Origin: an uncultured Rhizobium sp.
GTDB taxonomy: Bacteria; Pseudomonadota; Alphaproteobacteria; Rhizobiales; Rhizobiaceae
Reading direction: 5' to 3'
Assembly: GCA_945952045.1 (NCBI GenBank)
Contig: CAMFHE010000004.1
Location: 1-64,000, forward strand
Length of the DNA: 64,000 nt
Shown: piece by piece, positions 26,725 through 35,103 of the stretch
Layout: every line of letters starts with the position of its first letter
How positions within the stretch are numbered: position 1 is the stretch's first letter
The notes under the pieces: generated by a model
What the model was told of the DNA's origin: nothing
The model's database searches: none
What the model saw: the letters and a program-made list of their open reading frames with translations, nothing else
Made by a program: the position numbers and the translations under genes

Positions 26725-27558
26725 TCAGACCTCCATGCCGTAGCGATGGGCCTTGTGGGTCGGGTAGAGCGAGATGGTGGGAATGGTGACGTCGGGCGTG
26801 CGGGTGGCGACGTAGAGCGCCAGCCAGGCGACGTTGTCGACATCGATGCAGGAGGCGTGGATGCCTTCCTTGATTTCCTTCTCGTCGAGCCACCCGTCGA
26901 CATAGGCTTCGAGATCGCCATCATAGAGGCCCTTGTCGATGATCTCGGTCATCGGCGTCTTGACGTGGCTCGGATTGAGCACGGTGACGCCGATCTTCTT
27001 GTCCTTGCCTTCGAGCAGGATGTTCTTGGAAAAGCCGAGCATGCCGTGCTTGGAGGCGCGATAAGGGCTGTGGCCGGGACCGGAAGCGACACGCGTCGAC
27101 GAAGAGCCCATATTGATGATGCGGCCGCCCTCGGGCTGCTTTTCCATGTAGAGGAAGGCTTCGCGGCAGCAGAGGAACACTGCCGTCAGGTTCGGGCCGA
27201 TCGTCTTGTTCCACTCTTCGAGCGTCACCCGCGTCACCGGCGGGGCGAGGCTGTCGCGACCGGCGGAATTGACCACCACGTCGACCGAGCCAAAGGTGTC
27301 GTTCACCTGCTTGAAAAAGGCGCGAACCGTTTCCTCTTCGCAGACATCGGCATAGATCGGCAGCACCGTGCCGCCATCCGCCTGGATTTCCGCTGCAATC
27401 CGCTCGAGACGCTCGCGGTCGAAATCGATCATGGCGACCTTGGCGCCGTTCTGCGCATAGATGCGGGCGACGGCCTCGCCGATACCCGAGGCGGCGCCGG
27501 TGACGATGCAGGACTTGCCCCTGAGGGACAGGCCCTCTGACAGGGTATTGCTGGCCAT
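26725..27558 (-). CDS. SDR family oxidoreductase
   Basis: This 277-aa classical SDR has TGAASGIG (20-27), NSAG, the YRASKHG active site and a serine in MGSSST. It is not one of the three MD-opening SDRs in this window and shows a longer C-terminus (LYPTHKAHRYGMEV). It is the second gene of block B, 61 nt after the aldolase gene. It probably oxidises a polyol or ketose. Confidence 0.87.
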   Translation of the reverse strand: MASNTLSEGLSLRGKSCIVTGAASGIGEAVARIYAQNGAKVAMIDFDRERLERIAAEIQADGGTVLPIYADVCEEETVRAFFKQVNDTFGSVDVVVNSAGRDSLAPPVTRVTLEEWNKTIGPNLTAVFLCCREAFLYMEKQPEGGRIINMGSSSTRVASGPGHSPYRASKHGMLGFSKNILLEGKDKKIGVTVLNPSHVKTPMTEIIDKGLYDGDLEAYVDGWLDEKEIKEGIHASCIDVDNVAWLALYVATRTPDVTIPTISLYPTHKAHRYGMEV

Positions 27559-27619
27559 GTGAAACCTCCGTGTTGCGCTCCTCCCGGAGCCTTTTCCGTT
27601 GTTATTCCCGAGGGTTGGC

Positions 27620-28267
27620 TCACCGCGTGCGGGTGAGTGCGACGGCCTCGGCCGTCAGCCGGGAAATCTCTTCGAAATTCCCGTCGCGAATGAGCCTGGC
27701 ATCCACCATCCACGAGCCGCCGCAGGCAAGAACTGCCGGCACCGCCAGATAGGATGCGAGATTGGCGAGGCCCACGCCGCCGGTCGGCACGAAGCGCATG
27801 CCCGGATAGGGGCCGGTCAGCGCCTTGATGAAGGACACGCCGCCGCTCGGCTCGGCCGGGAAAAATTTCACGACATCCAGACCGCAGGCCATCGCCTGCT
27901 CGACGCCGCTCGGATTGTTGACGCCAGGCACGATCGGCAAGCCCGCCGCCTGCGCCGCCGCGACGATGGCGGGATTGAAACCGGGCGTGACGATGAACTG
28001 CGCGCCGGCCGCAGCGGCGTCGGAAAGCTGCTCCTTCGTCAGGACCGTGCCCGCGCCGACCAGCATGTCCGGGACATGCTGGCGGATGCGGGAGATGGCC
28101 TCGGCGGCGGCGGAGGTGCGAAAGGTGACCTCGGTCACCGCGAGCCCGCCCTTGCGCAGGGCCTGCGCCAGCGGAACCGCATCCTCGGCGCGATCCAGCA
28201 CGACGACAGGCAGCAGACGAGCGGCAGCGATGCGCATGTGAATATCCGTTGCAGCCACCATGTTCAT
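27620..28267 (-). CDS. KDPG/KHG aldolase family protein
   Basis: This 215-aa class I aldolase matches Eda: E46 (VTEVTFRT), T74 (GAGTVL) and the Schiff-base lysine K134 (DVVKFFPAE). Each is one position after E. coli Eda E45, T73 and K133, which also supports the chosen start. A GGAAAGG precedes it. It cleaves 2-keto-3-deoxy sugar acid phosphates, or related 4-hydroxy-2-keto acids, into pyruvate plus an aldehyde. It leads block B, which implies the pathway reaches a 2-keto-3-deoxy acid. Confidence 0.88.
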   Translation of the reverse strand: MNMVAATDIHMRIAAARLLPVVVLDRAEDAVPLAQALRKGGLAVTEVTFRTSAAAEAISRIRQHVPDMLVGAGTVLTKEQLSDAAAAGAQFIVTPGFNPAIVAAAQAAGLPIVPGVNNPSGVEQAMACGLDVVKFFPAEPSGGVSFIKALTGPYPGMRFVPTGGVGLANLASYLAVPAVLACGGSWMVDARLIRDGNFEEISRLTAEAVALTRTR

Positions 28268-28305
28268 CGCCTTTCCAATCGAATTTGATACCGTGGCCAA
28301 CAGAT

Positions 28306-28318
28306 AGAATGAAATTCG
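28306..28318. promoter_or_regulatory. Candidate RpiR operator, copy 2
   Basis: The motif TAGAATGAAATTCG contains GAAT-GAA-ATTC, a small palindrome. It shares AGAATGAAATT with 17601-17613. It is about 40 nt upstream of the aldolase start, in the divergent region with the HAD gene. A CGAATTT further along (28280-28286) is an inverted partner of AAATTCG. Binding by the RpiR protein is an inference. Confidence 0.4.
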
Positions 28319-28465
28319 TTATTGCGCAACACTAAAAAAAATGATTTTTATTTTTTATGCCGGCGACAAAAGCTGAGCAGCCCCCTCTCCCGGCCGTCCC
28401 GCTTTCGGGCGCCCTTTCTCCCGGAGAGCGGGCGCGGAACAATCACGCGAAACGACGGAAGAAAC

Positions 28466-29101
28466 ATGATCAAGGCAGTCTTGTGGGATATGGACGGAAC
28501 GCTGGTGGACAGCGAAGGCATCGCCGTCGACGCGCTCGCGCTTGCGATGACGGAAGCAGGATGCACGCCGCCGCCGGACCTGATGCGGCGGGTGGTCGGT
28601 CGCTCGGCCGACGAGATCTATCGCTATGTCACACGCGAACACGGCCTGCGGGCCGATCCGCTCGAATGGGAGCGGCGCAAGCATTTCCATTATTTCCGGG
28701 CCGCGGAGGCGCTGCGCGGCTTCGACGACGCCGTAAAGACATGGCGCAGGCTCGAGGCCGGCGGCATCGGCCAGGCGGTCGTCTCCAACAGCGACCGCAC
28801 CATCGTCGACGTCAACCTGCGCGCCGCCGGCCTCGTTCGCCCCGGCCTGGTGACGGTGGCGCGCAATGACGTGCGGCAGGGGAAACCCCATCCGGAAGGC
28901 TATCTTCGCGCGGCTTACCTGCTGGGCGTCGAGCCGCATCAATGCCTCGTCGTCGAAGACAGCGTGAGTGGGGCCGCTGCGGGCCGCGCCGCCGGCATGG
29001 AAACGGTTTTCGTGCCGCACAGCCACAGCCGGGCGCCGGACGGCGTGCGCATGCTGGCCTCGATGGCGGCGCTTGAAGACGCGATTTTCGCCCGCGCATG
29101 A
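28466..29101 (+). CDS. HAD family phosphatase (beta-phosphoglucomutase/sugar phosphatase type)
   Basis: This 211-aa haloacid-dehalogenase hydrolase has motif I DMDGTLVDS (residues 8-16, nucleophile D8), motif II SNSD, a lysine in GKPHPEGY and motif IV EDSVSGAAAG. A helical cap follows motif I, as in small sugar-phosphate phosphatases and beta-phosphoglucomutases. The ATG after GGAAGAA is chosen, because upstream in-frame sequence is AT-rich and not coding-like. It is divergent from block B and probably removes phosphate from a dead-end or transient sugar phosphate. Confidence 0.85.
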   Translation: MIKAVLWDMDGTLVDSEGIAVDALALAMTEAGCTPPPDLMRRVVGRSADEIYRYVTREHGLRADPLEWERRKHFHYFRAAEALRGFDDAVKTWRRLEAGGIGQAVVSNSDRTIVDVNLRAAGLVRPGLVTVARNDVRQGKPHPEGYLRAAYLLGVEPHQCLVVEDSVSGAAAGRAAGMETVFVPHSHSRAPDGVRMLASMAALEDAIFARA

Positions 29102-29195
29102 CCTTTGCGGCCAAGGGAGCGACCGCGATAGGCCCGGGTGGATTTCCATTCGCGCCGCCTTTCTTGCGGTTGACGCCGGCGGCTGCGCCCCATAA

Positions 29196-29214
29196 AAGAT
29201 ATATGATATATCTT
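29196..29214. promoter_or_regulatory. GntR-type operator, copy 1 (GMC-gntR promoter)
   Basis: A perfect 19-nt palindrome, AAGATATATGATATATCTT, lies just before the ribosome site of the GMC gene. Its core ATATAT-N-ATATAT recurs at 33106 and 39783 in front of the other transcription units of block C. A FadR-family GntR gene sits in the GMC operon. Binding is inferred. Confidence 0.65.
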
Positions 29215-29230
29215 AATATGGGAGGCATGA

Positions 29231-30835
29231 ATGGTTGACTATATCGTAGTGGGCGGCGGCTCGGCGGGCAGCGCGCTGGCGGGACGGCTGGCGCTTGCCG
29301 ATGCCGGCAAGGTGCTGGTGATCGAGGCCGGGCCGCGCGACAGCAACCCGCTCATCCACATTCCCGCCGGCTTCGTGAAGCTGCTCGATAGCGAGCTGCT
29401 CTATCACTACAAGACCGAGCAGCAGGCGGCTCTGAACGGCCGCGCGCCGGTCATGCCGCAGGGCGCTGTTCTCGGCGGCGGCGGCTCGGTGAACGCCGCC
29501 ATTTATATCCGCGGCCAGCGCCGCGATTACGACGACTGGGCGCGCCTGGGGGCGGACGGCTGGGCCTATGGCGACGTACTGCCCTATTTCCGCCGCGCCG
29601 AAGACAATGACCGGCTTTCCGATGCCTATCACGGCACCGGCGGGCCGCTCGGCGTTTCCGACCTTCGCCAGGTCACCGACCTGACCCGCGCCTTCGTGCG
29701 CAGCGCCCAGGAGGCCGGCATTCCCTATACGCCGGATTTCAACGGCATGCGCCAGCGCGGGGTGGGCTTCAACCAGACCACGACGCGCAACGGGCGCCGC
29801 TGCAGCGCCGCCGTCGGCTATCTGCGCCCGGCGATGAAAACCGGCAATCTCGAAATCCGCACCGATTGCCTGGTCACCCGCATCCTTTTCGAAGGCGATC
29901 GCGCGACCGGCGTCGAATATGTCCGCAACGGCAAGGTCGAGACGGCGCTGGCCGACAAGGAGGTCATCCTGTCCGGCGGCGCGGTCCAGACGCCGAAACT
30001 TCTCATGCTGTCAGGCATCGGCCCGGAGGCGGAACTGCGCCGGCACGGCATCACGATGCGTCACCGGCTGGAGGGCGTCGGCCAGAACCTGCAGGACCAT
30101 CTCGAATTTCCCGCCATCCGCTTCTGCACCGGGCGGCACGGCTATTACGGTGAGGACGGTTTCTTCCGCTCCATCCGCAACGGTCTGCAATATCTGCTGT
30201 TCAAGTCCGGCCCGGTCATGTCGAACGTCACCGAGGCCTGCGCCTTCGTCAATGTCGACGACATGGAGGCGGAGCCGAACATCCAGATGCATTTCGTGCC
30301 GATCGTCTTCATGGACAGCGATCAGGAATCGATCAAGCGCGCCGGCGCCACGGTGAACCCTTGCGTGCTGCGCCCCGAAAGTCGGGGCGAAATCCGCCTC
30401 AAATCCACCGATCCGGCCGAGCATCCGGTGGTCGATCCGCGCTACCTCTCGGCCCCGGAGGATATGCGTCTTTCCGTCAAGGCGCTGAAGCTTGCCCGCG
30501 AAATCCTGGCGCAGCCCTCCTTTGCCGGCTATGTCGAGACGACCGAGGCCTATCCCGGCAAGGCGATTGCCGACGAAGCGGCGCTCGGGGCCTATATCCG
30601 CTCGAAGGGCAAGACGGTCTATCATCCCGTCGGCACCTGCCGCATGGGCCGCGACGACATGGCGGTGGTCGATCCCGAATTGCGGGTGCATGGCCTGCGC
30701 AACCTGCGTGTCGTGGACAATTCGGTGATGCCGACACTCATCTCGGGCAATACCAACGCAACCGCGATAATGATCGGCGAGAAGGCGTCGGACATGGTGC
30801 GCGGCCTGACACCCCTTGCGTCGTCCAACGCGTGA
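29231..30835 (+). CDS. GMC family flavin oxidoreductase (choline dehydrogenase-like)
   Basis: This 534-aa FAD enzyme opens with the dinucleotide motif VVGGGSAGSALAGRL. It contains the GMC signature around GAVLGGGGSVNAAIYIRG (77-94) and PKLLMLSGIG. The active-site histidine is in YHPVGTCRMG, with the second base region SGNTNATAIMIGE at the C-terminus. GMC enzymes oxidise primary alcohols to aldehydes and pass electrons to oxygen or a quinone. With the aldehyde dehydrogenase at 31583 it can form an alcohol-aldehyde-acid route. It shares an operon with the GntR gene. Confidence 0.9.
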   Translation: MVDYIVVGGGSAGSALAGRLALADAGKVLVIEAGPRDSNPLIHIPAGFVKLLDSELLYHYKTEQQAALNGRAPVMPQGAVLGGGGSVNAAIYIRGQRRDYDDWARLGADGWAYGDVLPYFRRAEDNDRLSDAYHGTGGPLGVSDLRQVTDLTRAFVRSAQEAGIPYTPDFNGMRQRGVGFNQTTTRNGRRCSAAVGYLRPAMKTGNLEIRTDCLVTRILFEGDRATGVEYVRNGKVETALADKEVILSGGAVQTPKLLMLSGIGPEAELRRHGITMRHRLEGVGQNLQDHLEFPAIRFCTGRHGYYGEDGFFRSIRNGLQYLLFKSGPVMSNVTEACAFVNVDDMEAEPNIQMHFVPIVFMDSDQESIKRAGATVNPCVLRPESRGEIRLKSTDPAEHPVVDPRYLSAPEDMRLSVKALKLAREILAQPSFAGYVETTEAYPGKAIADEAALGAYIRSKGKTVYHPVGTCRMGRDDMAVVDPELRVHGLRNLRVVDNSVMPTLISGNTNATAIMIGEKASDMVRGLTPLASSNA

Positions 30836-30882
30836 TGCACATTGTCGTTCCGACAGTTGCATGTCACAACCGCTGAAAGGCC

Positions 30883-31578
30883 ATGGAACGACAGATGAGC
30901 CAGTTGCCGAAGATCAACAAGGGAAACCTATCCGAACAGGTCTATGCGACCATCCGCGCATCCCTGATGGATGGCCGCTACGAACCGGGCGAACGGCTGA
31001 CCATCGCAAACCTCGCGGAGCAACTGGGCGTGTCGATCACGCCCGTCCGCGAGGCGATCTTCCGGCTGGTGACGGAGCGCGCGCTGGAGATGCGCGCCGC
31101 GACATCGATTCAGGTCCGCAGCATGACGCCATCGGAACTGCGCGAAATTCAGCTCATCCGCCATCATCTCGAAGGCGAGGCGGCCGCGCAGGCCGCCCTC
31201 AAGATCTCCAGGCAGGAACTTGCGACGCTCGAGGCCATGCAGGCCGATTTCACCCGGGCTGCGGCCAGCGATCCGCTGGAAGCCTCGCGCGTCAACCGCG
31301 AACTGCACTTCAAGCTCGCCGAGGCCGCGCAGATGCCGATGCTTTACGCGACGATCGAAGGCATGTGGGCGCAGATGGGTCCGCTCATCCATCTCTATCA
31401 TCTCAACACGCCCAAACGCGTGCTGGCGAGCGGCGATCATGGCCATTACGACCTGCTGCGCGCCTTGGCCGCCCGCGATCCGGAAGCCGCGCGCCGCGCC
31501 ATCCAGGCCGATATCGGCGTCGGCGTCGTCATGGTCGAATGGCTGGAAGCGAAAGAGGCGGCCGAAGCCGCCTCCTGA
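30883..31578 (+). CDS. GntR family regulator, FCD (FadR-type) effector domain
   Basis: This 231-aa regulator has an N-terminal winged helix (about residues 17-75, LSEQVYATIRASLMDGRYEP, then TPVREAIFRL) and a helical FCD effector domain with metal-binding-type histidines (HLEG, HFKLAE and HGHYDL). FCD domains bind carboxylates or sugar acids. It is 47 nt downstream of the GMC gene in the same direction. It probably binds the ATATAT-N-ATATAT palindromes upstream of three block C units, including its own. ATG at 30883 is preferred over 30895 because an AAAGG lies before it. Confidence 0.9.
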   Translation: MERQMSQLPKINKGNLSEQVYATIRASLMDGRYEPGERLTIANLAEQLGVSITPVREAIFRLVTERALEMRAATSIQVRSMTPSELREIQLIRHHLEGEAAAQAALKISRQELATLEAMQADFTRAAASDPLEASRVNRELHFKLAEAAQMPMLYATIEGMWAQMGPLIHLYHLNTPKRVLASGDHGHYDLLRALAARDPEAARRAIQADIGVGVVMVEWLEAKEAAEAAS

Positions 31579-31582
31579 GAAT

Positions 31583-33079
31583 TCAAAGCTCGATCCAGGT
31601 CGTCTTCAGTTCGGTATATTTGTCGAGCGCGTGCAGCGACTTGTCGCGGCCGTTGCCCGATTGCTTGAACCCGCCGAAGGGCACCGTCGCATCGCCGTGA
31701 TCGTAGCAGTTCACCCAGACCGTGCCGGCCCGAAGCTTGCGGGCGATCTTGTGGGCGCGCGACAGGTCGCGGGTCCAGACGGCGGCGGCAAGCCCGTAGG
31801 ACGTGTCGTTGGCGACACGCACAGCTTCCTCGTCGTCCTCCACCGTGATCGTCGACAGCACGGGACCGAAGATTTCCTCGCGCGCGATGGTCATGTCGTT
31901 GCGGACATCGGCAAAGATCGTCGGATTGACGTAGAAACCATCCGGCGTGTCGCCCGGCCGGTCTCCCCCCAGCACCAGCCGCGCGCCTTCCGCCTTGCCC
32001 TTGGCGATATAGCCTTCGACACGGTCGCGATGGCCGCTCTCGACCAGTGCGCCGAGCCTGGTCGCCGGATCCAGCGGATCGCCAGGCCGGATCGAACGGG
32101 CGGTATCGACGACGATATCGAGGAACTGGTCCTGAATGCGCTTTGACAGGATCAGCCGCGACGGGGCGACGCAAACCTCACCCTGATTGAAGCAAATCGC
32201 CGTCGCCGCGCGCTCGGCGGCGACGCGCAGTTCCGGCACGTCGTCCAGAATGATGTTCGGCGACTTGCCGCCGCATTCCAGGAAGACGCGCTTCATGTTG
32301 GACTGGCCGGCATATTGCAGGAACAGCTTGCCGACGTCGCCCGAACCGGTGAAGGCGAGGCAATCGACGTCCATATGCATTCCCAGCGCCTTGCCGGCGG
32401 TCGGGCCGAAACCCGGAACGACGTTGAAGACGCCATCGGGAATGCCGGCTTCGGCTGCCAGTTCCGCGAGCCGGATCGCCGTCAGCGGCGATTGCTCGGC
32501 CGGTTTCAGCACCACCGAATTACCCATGGCCAGCGCCGGCGCGAATTTCCACGTCGCCATCAGCATCGGAAAATTCCACGGCACCACCGCGCCGACGACG
32601 CCGATCGGCTCGCGGGTGATCATCGCCAGCTGGCCGGGACCGGTCGGCGCGATCTCGTCATAGAGCTTGTCCGGGCATTCCGCATACCATTGCAACGTAT
32701 CGAGGACGACGTTGACGTCGATGTTGCGGCTTTCGGACACGGGCTTGCCCATGTCGAGCGTTTCGAGGACGGCGAGTTCGTCCATGTGCTTTTCGAACAA
32801 GGCCGCGAAACGCTGGAGCACCTTCTTGCGCTCCTTCGGCGACCGGTCGCGCCAGACGCCGGCCTCGAAGGCGCGGCGTCCCGCCTGTACGGCACGGTCG
32901 ATATCCTCGCGGTCGCAGGCGGCAACGCGGGCGATCGCTTTTCCGTCGCGCGGCGAGATGTCCTCGAACGTCTCCCCCGAGGCGGCATCGGTAAAACGGC
33001 CGTCGATGAAGGCCTGGCCCTTGATGGCGATGCGGTCGCGAATGGCGGCCACATCCGCCTTTGTCAGTGCAAGATTCAC
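31583..33079 (-). CDS. Aldehyde dehydrogenase (PuuC/betaine-aldehyde-type)
   Basis: This 498-aa NAD(P)-dependent aldehyde dehydrogenase contains the cofactor region VPWNFPMLM, FTGSGDVG, the catalytic glutamate in LECGGKSPNI, the nucleophilic cysteine in NQGEVC and EEIFGPV. I choose a GTG start because GGAGGAG lies immediately before it and would otherwise be translated as EEN; the longer ATG form would run through that ribosome site and the operator. It is convergent with the GntR gene and divergent from the transketolase genes, sharing the operator at 33106. Confidence 0.9.
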   Translation of the reverse strand: MNLALTKADVAAIRDRIAIKGQAFIDGRFTDAASGETFEDISPRDGKAIARVAACDREDIDRAVQAGRRAFEAGVWRDRSPKERKKVLQRFAALFEKHMDELAVLETLDMGKPVSESRNIDVNVVLDTLQWYAECPDKLYDEIAPTGPGQLAMITREPIGVVGAVVPWNFPMLMATWKFAPALAMGNSVVLKPAEQSPLTAIRLAELAAEAGIPDGVFNVVPGFGPTAGKALGMHMDVDCLAFTGSGDVGKLFLQYAGQSNMKRVFLECGGKSPNIILDDVPELRVAAERAATAICFNQGEVCVAPSRLILSKRIQDQFLDIVVDTARSIRPGDPLDPATRLGALVESGHRDRVEGYIAKGKAEGARLVLGGDRPGDTPDGFYVNPTIFADVRNDMTIAREEIFGPVLSTITVEDDEEAVRVANDTSYGLAAAVWTRDLSRAHKIARKLRAGTVWVNCYDHGDATVPFGGFKQSGNGRDKSLHALDKYTELKTTWIEL

Positions 33080-33102
33080 GTTCTCCTCCAATTTTTGTCC
33101 GT

Positions 33103-33121
33103 GACATATATCATATATCAT
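33103..33121. promoter_or_regulatory. GntR-type operator, copy 2 (ALDH / transketolase divergent promoter)
   Basis: The sequence GACATATATCATATATCAT has a perfect ATATAT-C-ATATAT core (33106-33118) with less symmetric flanks. It is 27 nt before the ALDH GTG and about 65 nt before the transketolase GTG, so it can control both directions. Confidence 0.6.
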
Positions 33122-33182
33122 GTTACATGGCCGTCTCGCAAGGAGTTGTTGCCGCCCGTTCGGCAAATCAGAGGAGGAGCGC

Positions 33183-34046
33183 GTGACGCAGCCGATGAGA
33201 AACGATTTTCACCCCACAGAAGCCGAAATTGCCCGCCTGAGAGACCGCGCTCAGTTCATTCGGCTGGAGACCATCCGGCTGATCGAGATCGCCAAGGTGG
33301 GGCACTACACCTCGGTCTTTTCCGCCGCCGAGATATTCGCCGCGCTTTATTATGACGTGATGCGACTGTCGCCCGATCCGAAATGGCCGGATCGCGACCG
33401 CTTCCTGATGGGCAAGGGCCATGCCGCCGTCGGCCTCTTCCCCATTCTTGCGGAGCTCGGCTATATCCCGACGGAAGTGCTGGACGGCTATACGCGGCTC
33501 GGCAATCCGCTCGGCGACCATCCCGACATGCGCAAGGTGCCGGGCATCGACTTCTCCTCCGGTTCCATCGGCCATGCTTTGTCGAACGGCCTCGGCATGG
33601 CGCTGAATGGCCGCCGCCAGGGCCGCGACTTCACCACTTTCGTCATGCTCGGCGACGGCGAGATGCAGGAAGGCCAGGTCTGGGAAGCGGCCATCGGTGC
33701 GGCGCATCACAAGCTTTCCCGCCTCGTCGCCATCGTCGACCGCAACGGCTATCAGCTCGACGGCGCCGTCGACGACGTCATGGGCATCGAGCCGCTGGAC
33801 GAGAAATGGCGCGCCTTCGGCTGGGAGGTGCATGTCGTCGACGGTCACGACATCGCCGAACTGACCGCGCTGCTGCGCCGCGTCAAGGCCGATGCCGCCC
33901 GCGAAAAGCCCTGCTGCATCATCGCGCGCACCCTCAAGGGCAAGGGCGTTTCCTACATGGAAACCGAGCCCGGCTGGCATCTCGGCTATCTCGATCCGTC
34001 CGACGCCGAAGCCGCCCGTCAAGAAATTCTTTCCAAGGTGATCTGA
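33183..34046 (+). CDS. Transketolase, N-terminal (ThDP-binding) subunit
   Basis: This 287-aa protein matches the N-terminal half of a transketolase. DRFLMGKGHAAV, SSGSIGHALSNGLGMAL and a ThDP-binding GDGEMQEGQVWEAA segment are visible. A GTG start is chosen because GAGGAGG sits 6 nt before it; the later ATG is not better placed. The C-terminal half is a separate gene one base downstream, so the two subunits form a split transketolase that moves two-carbon ketol units. Split forms occur with sugar ABC transporters and serve specialised ketoses, for example the apulose-4-phosphate transketolase of apiose catabolism. Confidence 0.9.
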   Translation: MTQPMRNDFHPTEAEIARLRDRAQFIRLETIRLIEIAKVGHYTSVFSAAEIFAALYYDVMRLSPDPKWPDRDRFLMGKGHAAVGLFPILAELGYIPTEVLDGYTRLGNPLGDHPDMRKVPGIDFSSGSIGHALSNGLGMALNGRRQGRDFTTFVMLGDGEMQEGQVWEAAIGAAHHKLSRLVAIVDRNGYQLDGAVDDVMGIEPLDEKWRAFGWEVHVVDGHDIAELTALLRRVKADAAREKPCCIIARTLKGKGVSYMETEPGWHLGYLDPSDAEAARQEILSKVI

Positions 34047-34047
34047 G

Positions 34048-35037
34048 ATGAGCATTGCCAATCTGCGGCCGAATTCGCCGAATTCCTGGCACTACCGCGA
34101 ACTGAACATGAAGAACCCCGGCCTGGACCACCTGTCCAACGGGCTGATCTCGCTGGTCGAGGCCGGCCGCGACGTCATCGCCGGCTCCGCCGACCTGCAA
34201 TATTCAAACGGCCTCAACCGCTTTGCCGCGCGCTTTCCGGATCGCTATTTCAGCTTCGGCATTTCCGAGCAGAACATGGTGTCGGCCGCCGCCGGGATCG
34301 CGACCACGGGCACCATGCCCTATGTCGCGACCTTCGCCTCTTTCCTCGGCCTGCTGACCTGCGAGCAGATCCGCATGGACGTCGCCTATTGCGCCCTGCC
34401 CGTGCGGCTGATCGGCCATCACACCGGCATTTCCATGGGGTTCTACGGCACGTCGCACCATGCGACGGAGGATATCGGCACGATGCGTTCGATTGCCGAC
34501 CTGACGATCGTTTCGCCTGCCGACGGCCCACAGCTCGAAGCGGCGATCCGCGCCTCGGCCGATCATGACCGTCCGATCTATTTCCGCACCGGTCGCGGGC
34601 GCGAGCCCGATCTCTACGACCCCAAGGCCGATTTCACCTTCGGCAAGGCCATCGAGCATGCGCGGGGAGAGGAGCTGACGATCATCGCCTGCGGCCTTCC
34701 GGTCCATCCCTCGGTGCAGGTCGCCAGGAGATTGAAGGCGGAAGGGCGCAGCATCGGCGTCATCGACATGGCGACGATCAAGCCGCTCGACCGCGACGCC
34801 ATCCTCGCCGCCGCCGCGCGTTCGAAGGTTATCCTGACCATCGAGGAGCACAACATCCTCGGCGGCCTCGGCGCGGCCGTCGCCGAAGTGCTGGCCGAGG
34901 AGGGAAGCCCAGCGCGGCTGGTGCGCCACGGCATCCGCGACGAATACGCGCTGATCGCCCCGCCGACCCATCTTTACGCCCATTACCGGCTCGACGAGGC
35001 CGGCATCGAAACGGTTGTCCGCGAGATCATCCGCTGA
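34048..35037 (+). CDS. Transketolase, C-terminal subunit
   Basis: This 329-aa protein covers the pyrimidine-binding and C-terminal transketolase domains. It includes FSFGISEQNMVSAAAGIA (the E of SEQN activates ThDP) and, later, TGRGREPD and IEEHNILGGLG. It starts one base after the upstream subunit gene ends, so they are translated together. The substrate ketose is unknown, and the neighbouring RbsBAC-type importer probably delivers its precursor. Confidence 0.9.
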   Translation: MSIANLRPNSPNSWHYRELNMKNPGLDHLSNGLISLVEAGRDVIAGSADLQYSNGLNRFAARFPDRYFSFGISEQNMVSAAAGIATTGTMPYVATFASFLGLLTCEQIRMDVAYCALPVRLIGHHTGISMGFYGTSHHATEDIGTMRSIADLTIVSPADGPQLEAAIRASADHDRPIYFRTGRGREPDLYDPKADFTFGKAIEHARGEELTIIACGLPVHPSVQVARRLKAEGRSIGVIDMATIKPLDRDAILAAAARSKVILTIEEHNILGGLGAAVAEVLAEEGSPARLVRHGIRDEYALIAPPTHLYAHYRLDEAGIETVVREIIR

Positions 35038-35103
35038 CAGGCGCCGTCGCGCGCCGGGAGGGCGCGCGACCCCACATCGAACGTCAACAGAGGGAGAGAG
35101 ACC

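Noticed and set aside
28420..28450. GCGCCC/GGGCGC hairpin in the leader of the HAD gene
   Set aside because: The loop is short on symmetry and there is no T-tract; probably GC-rich chance pairing.
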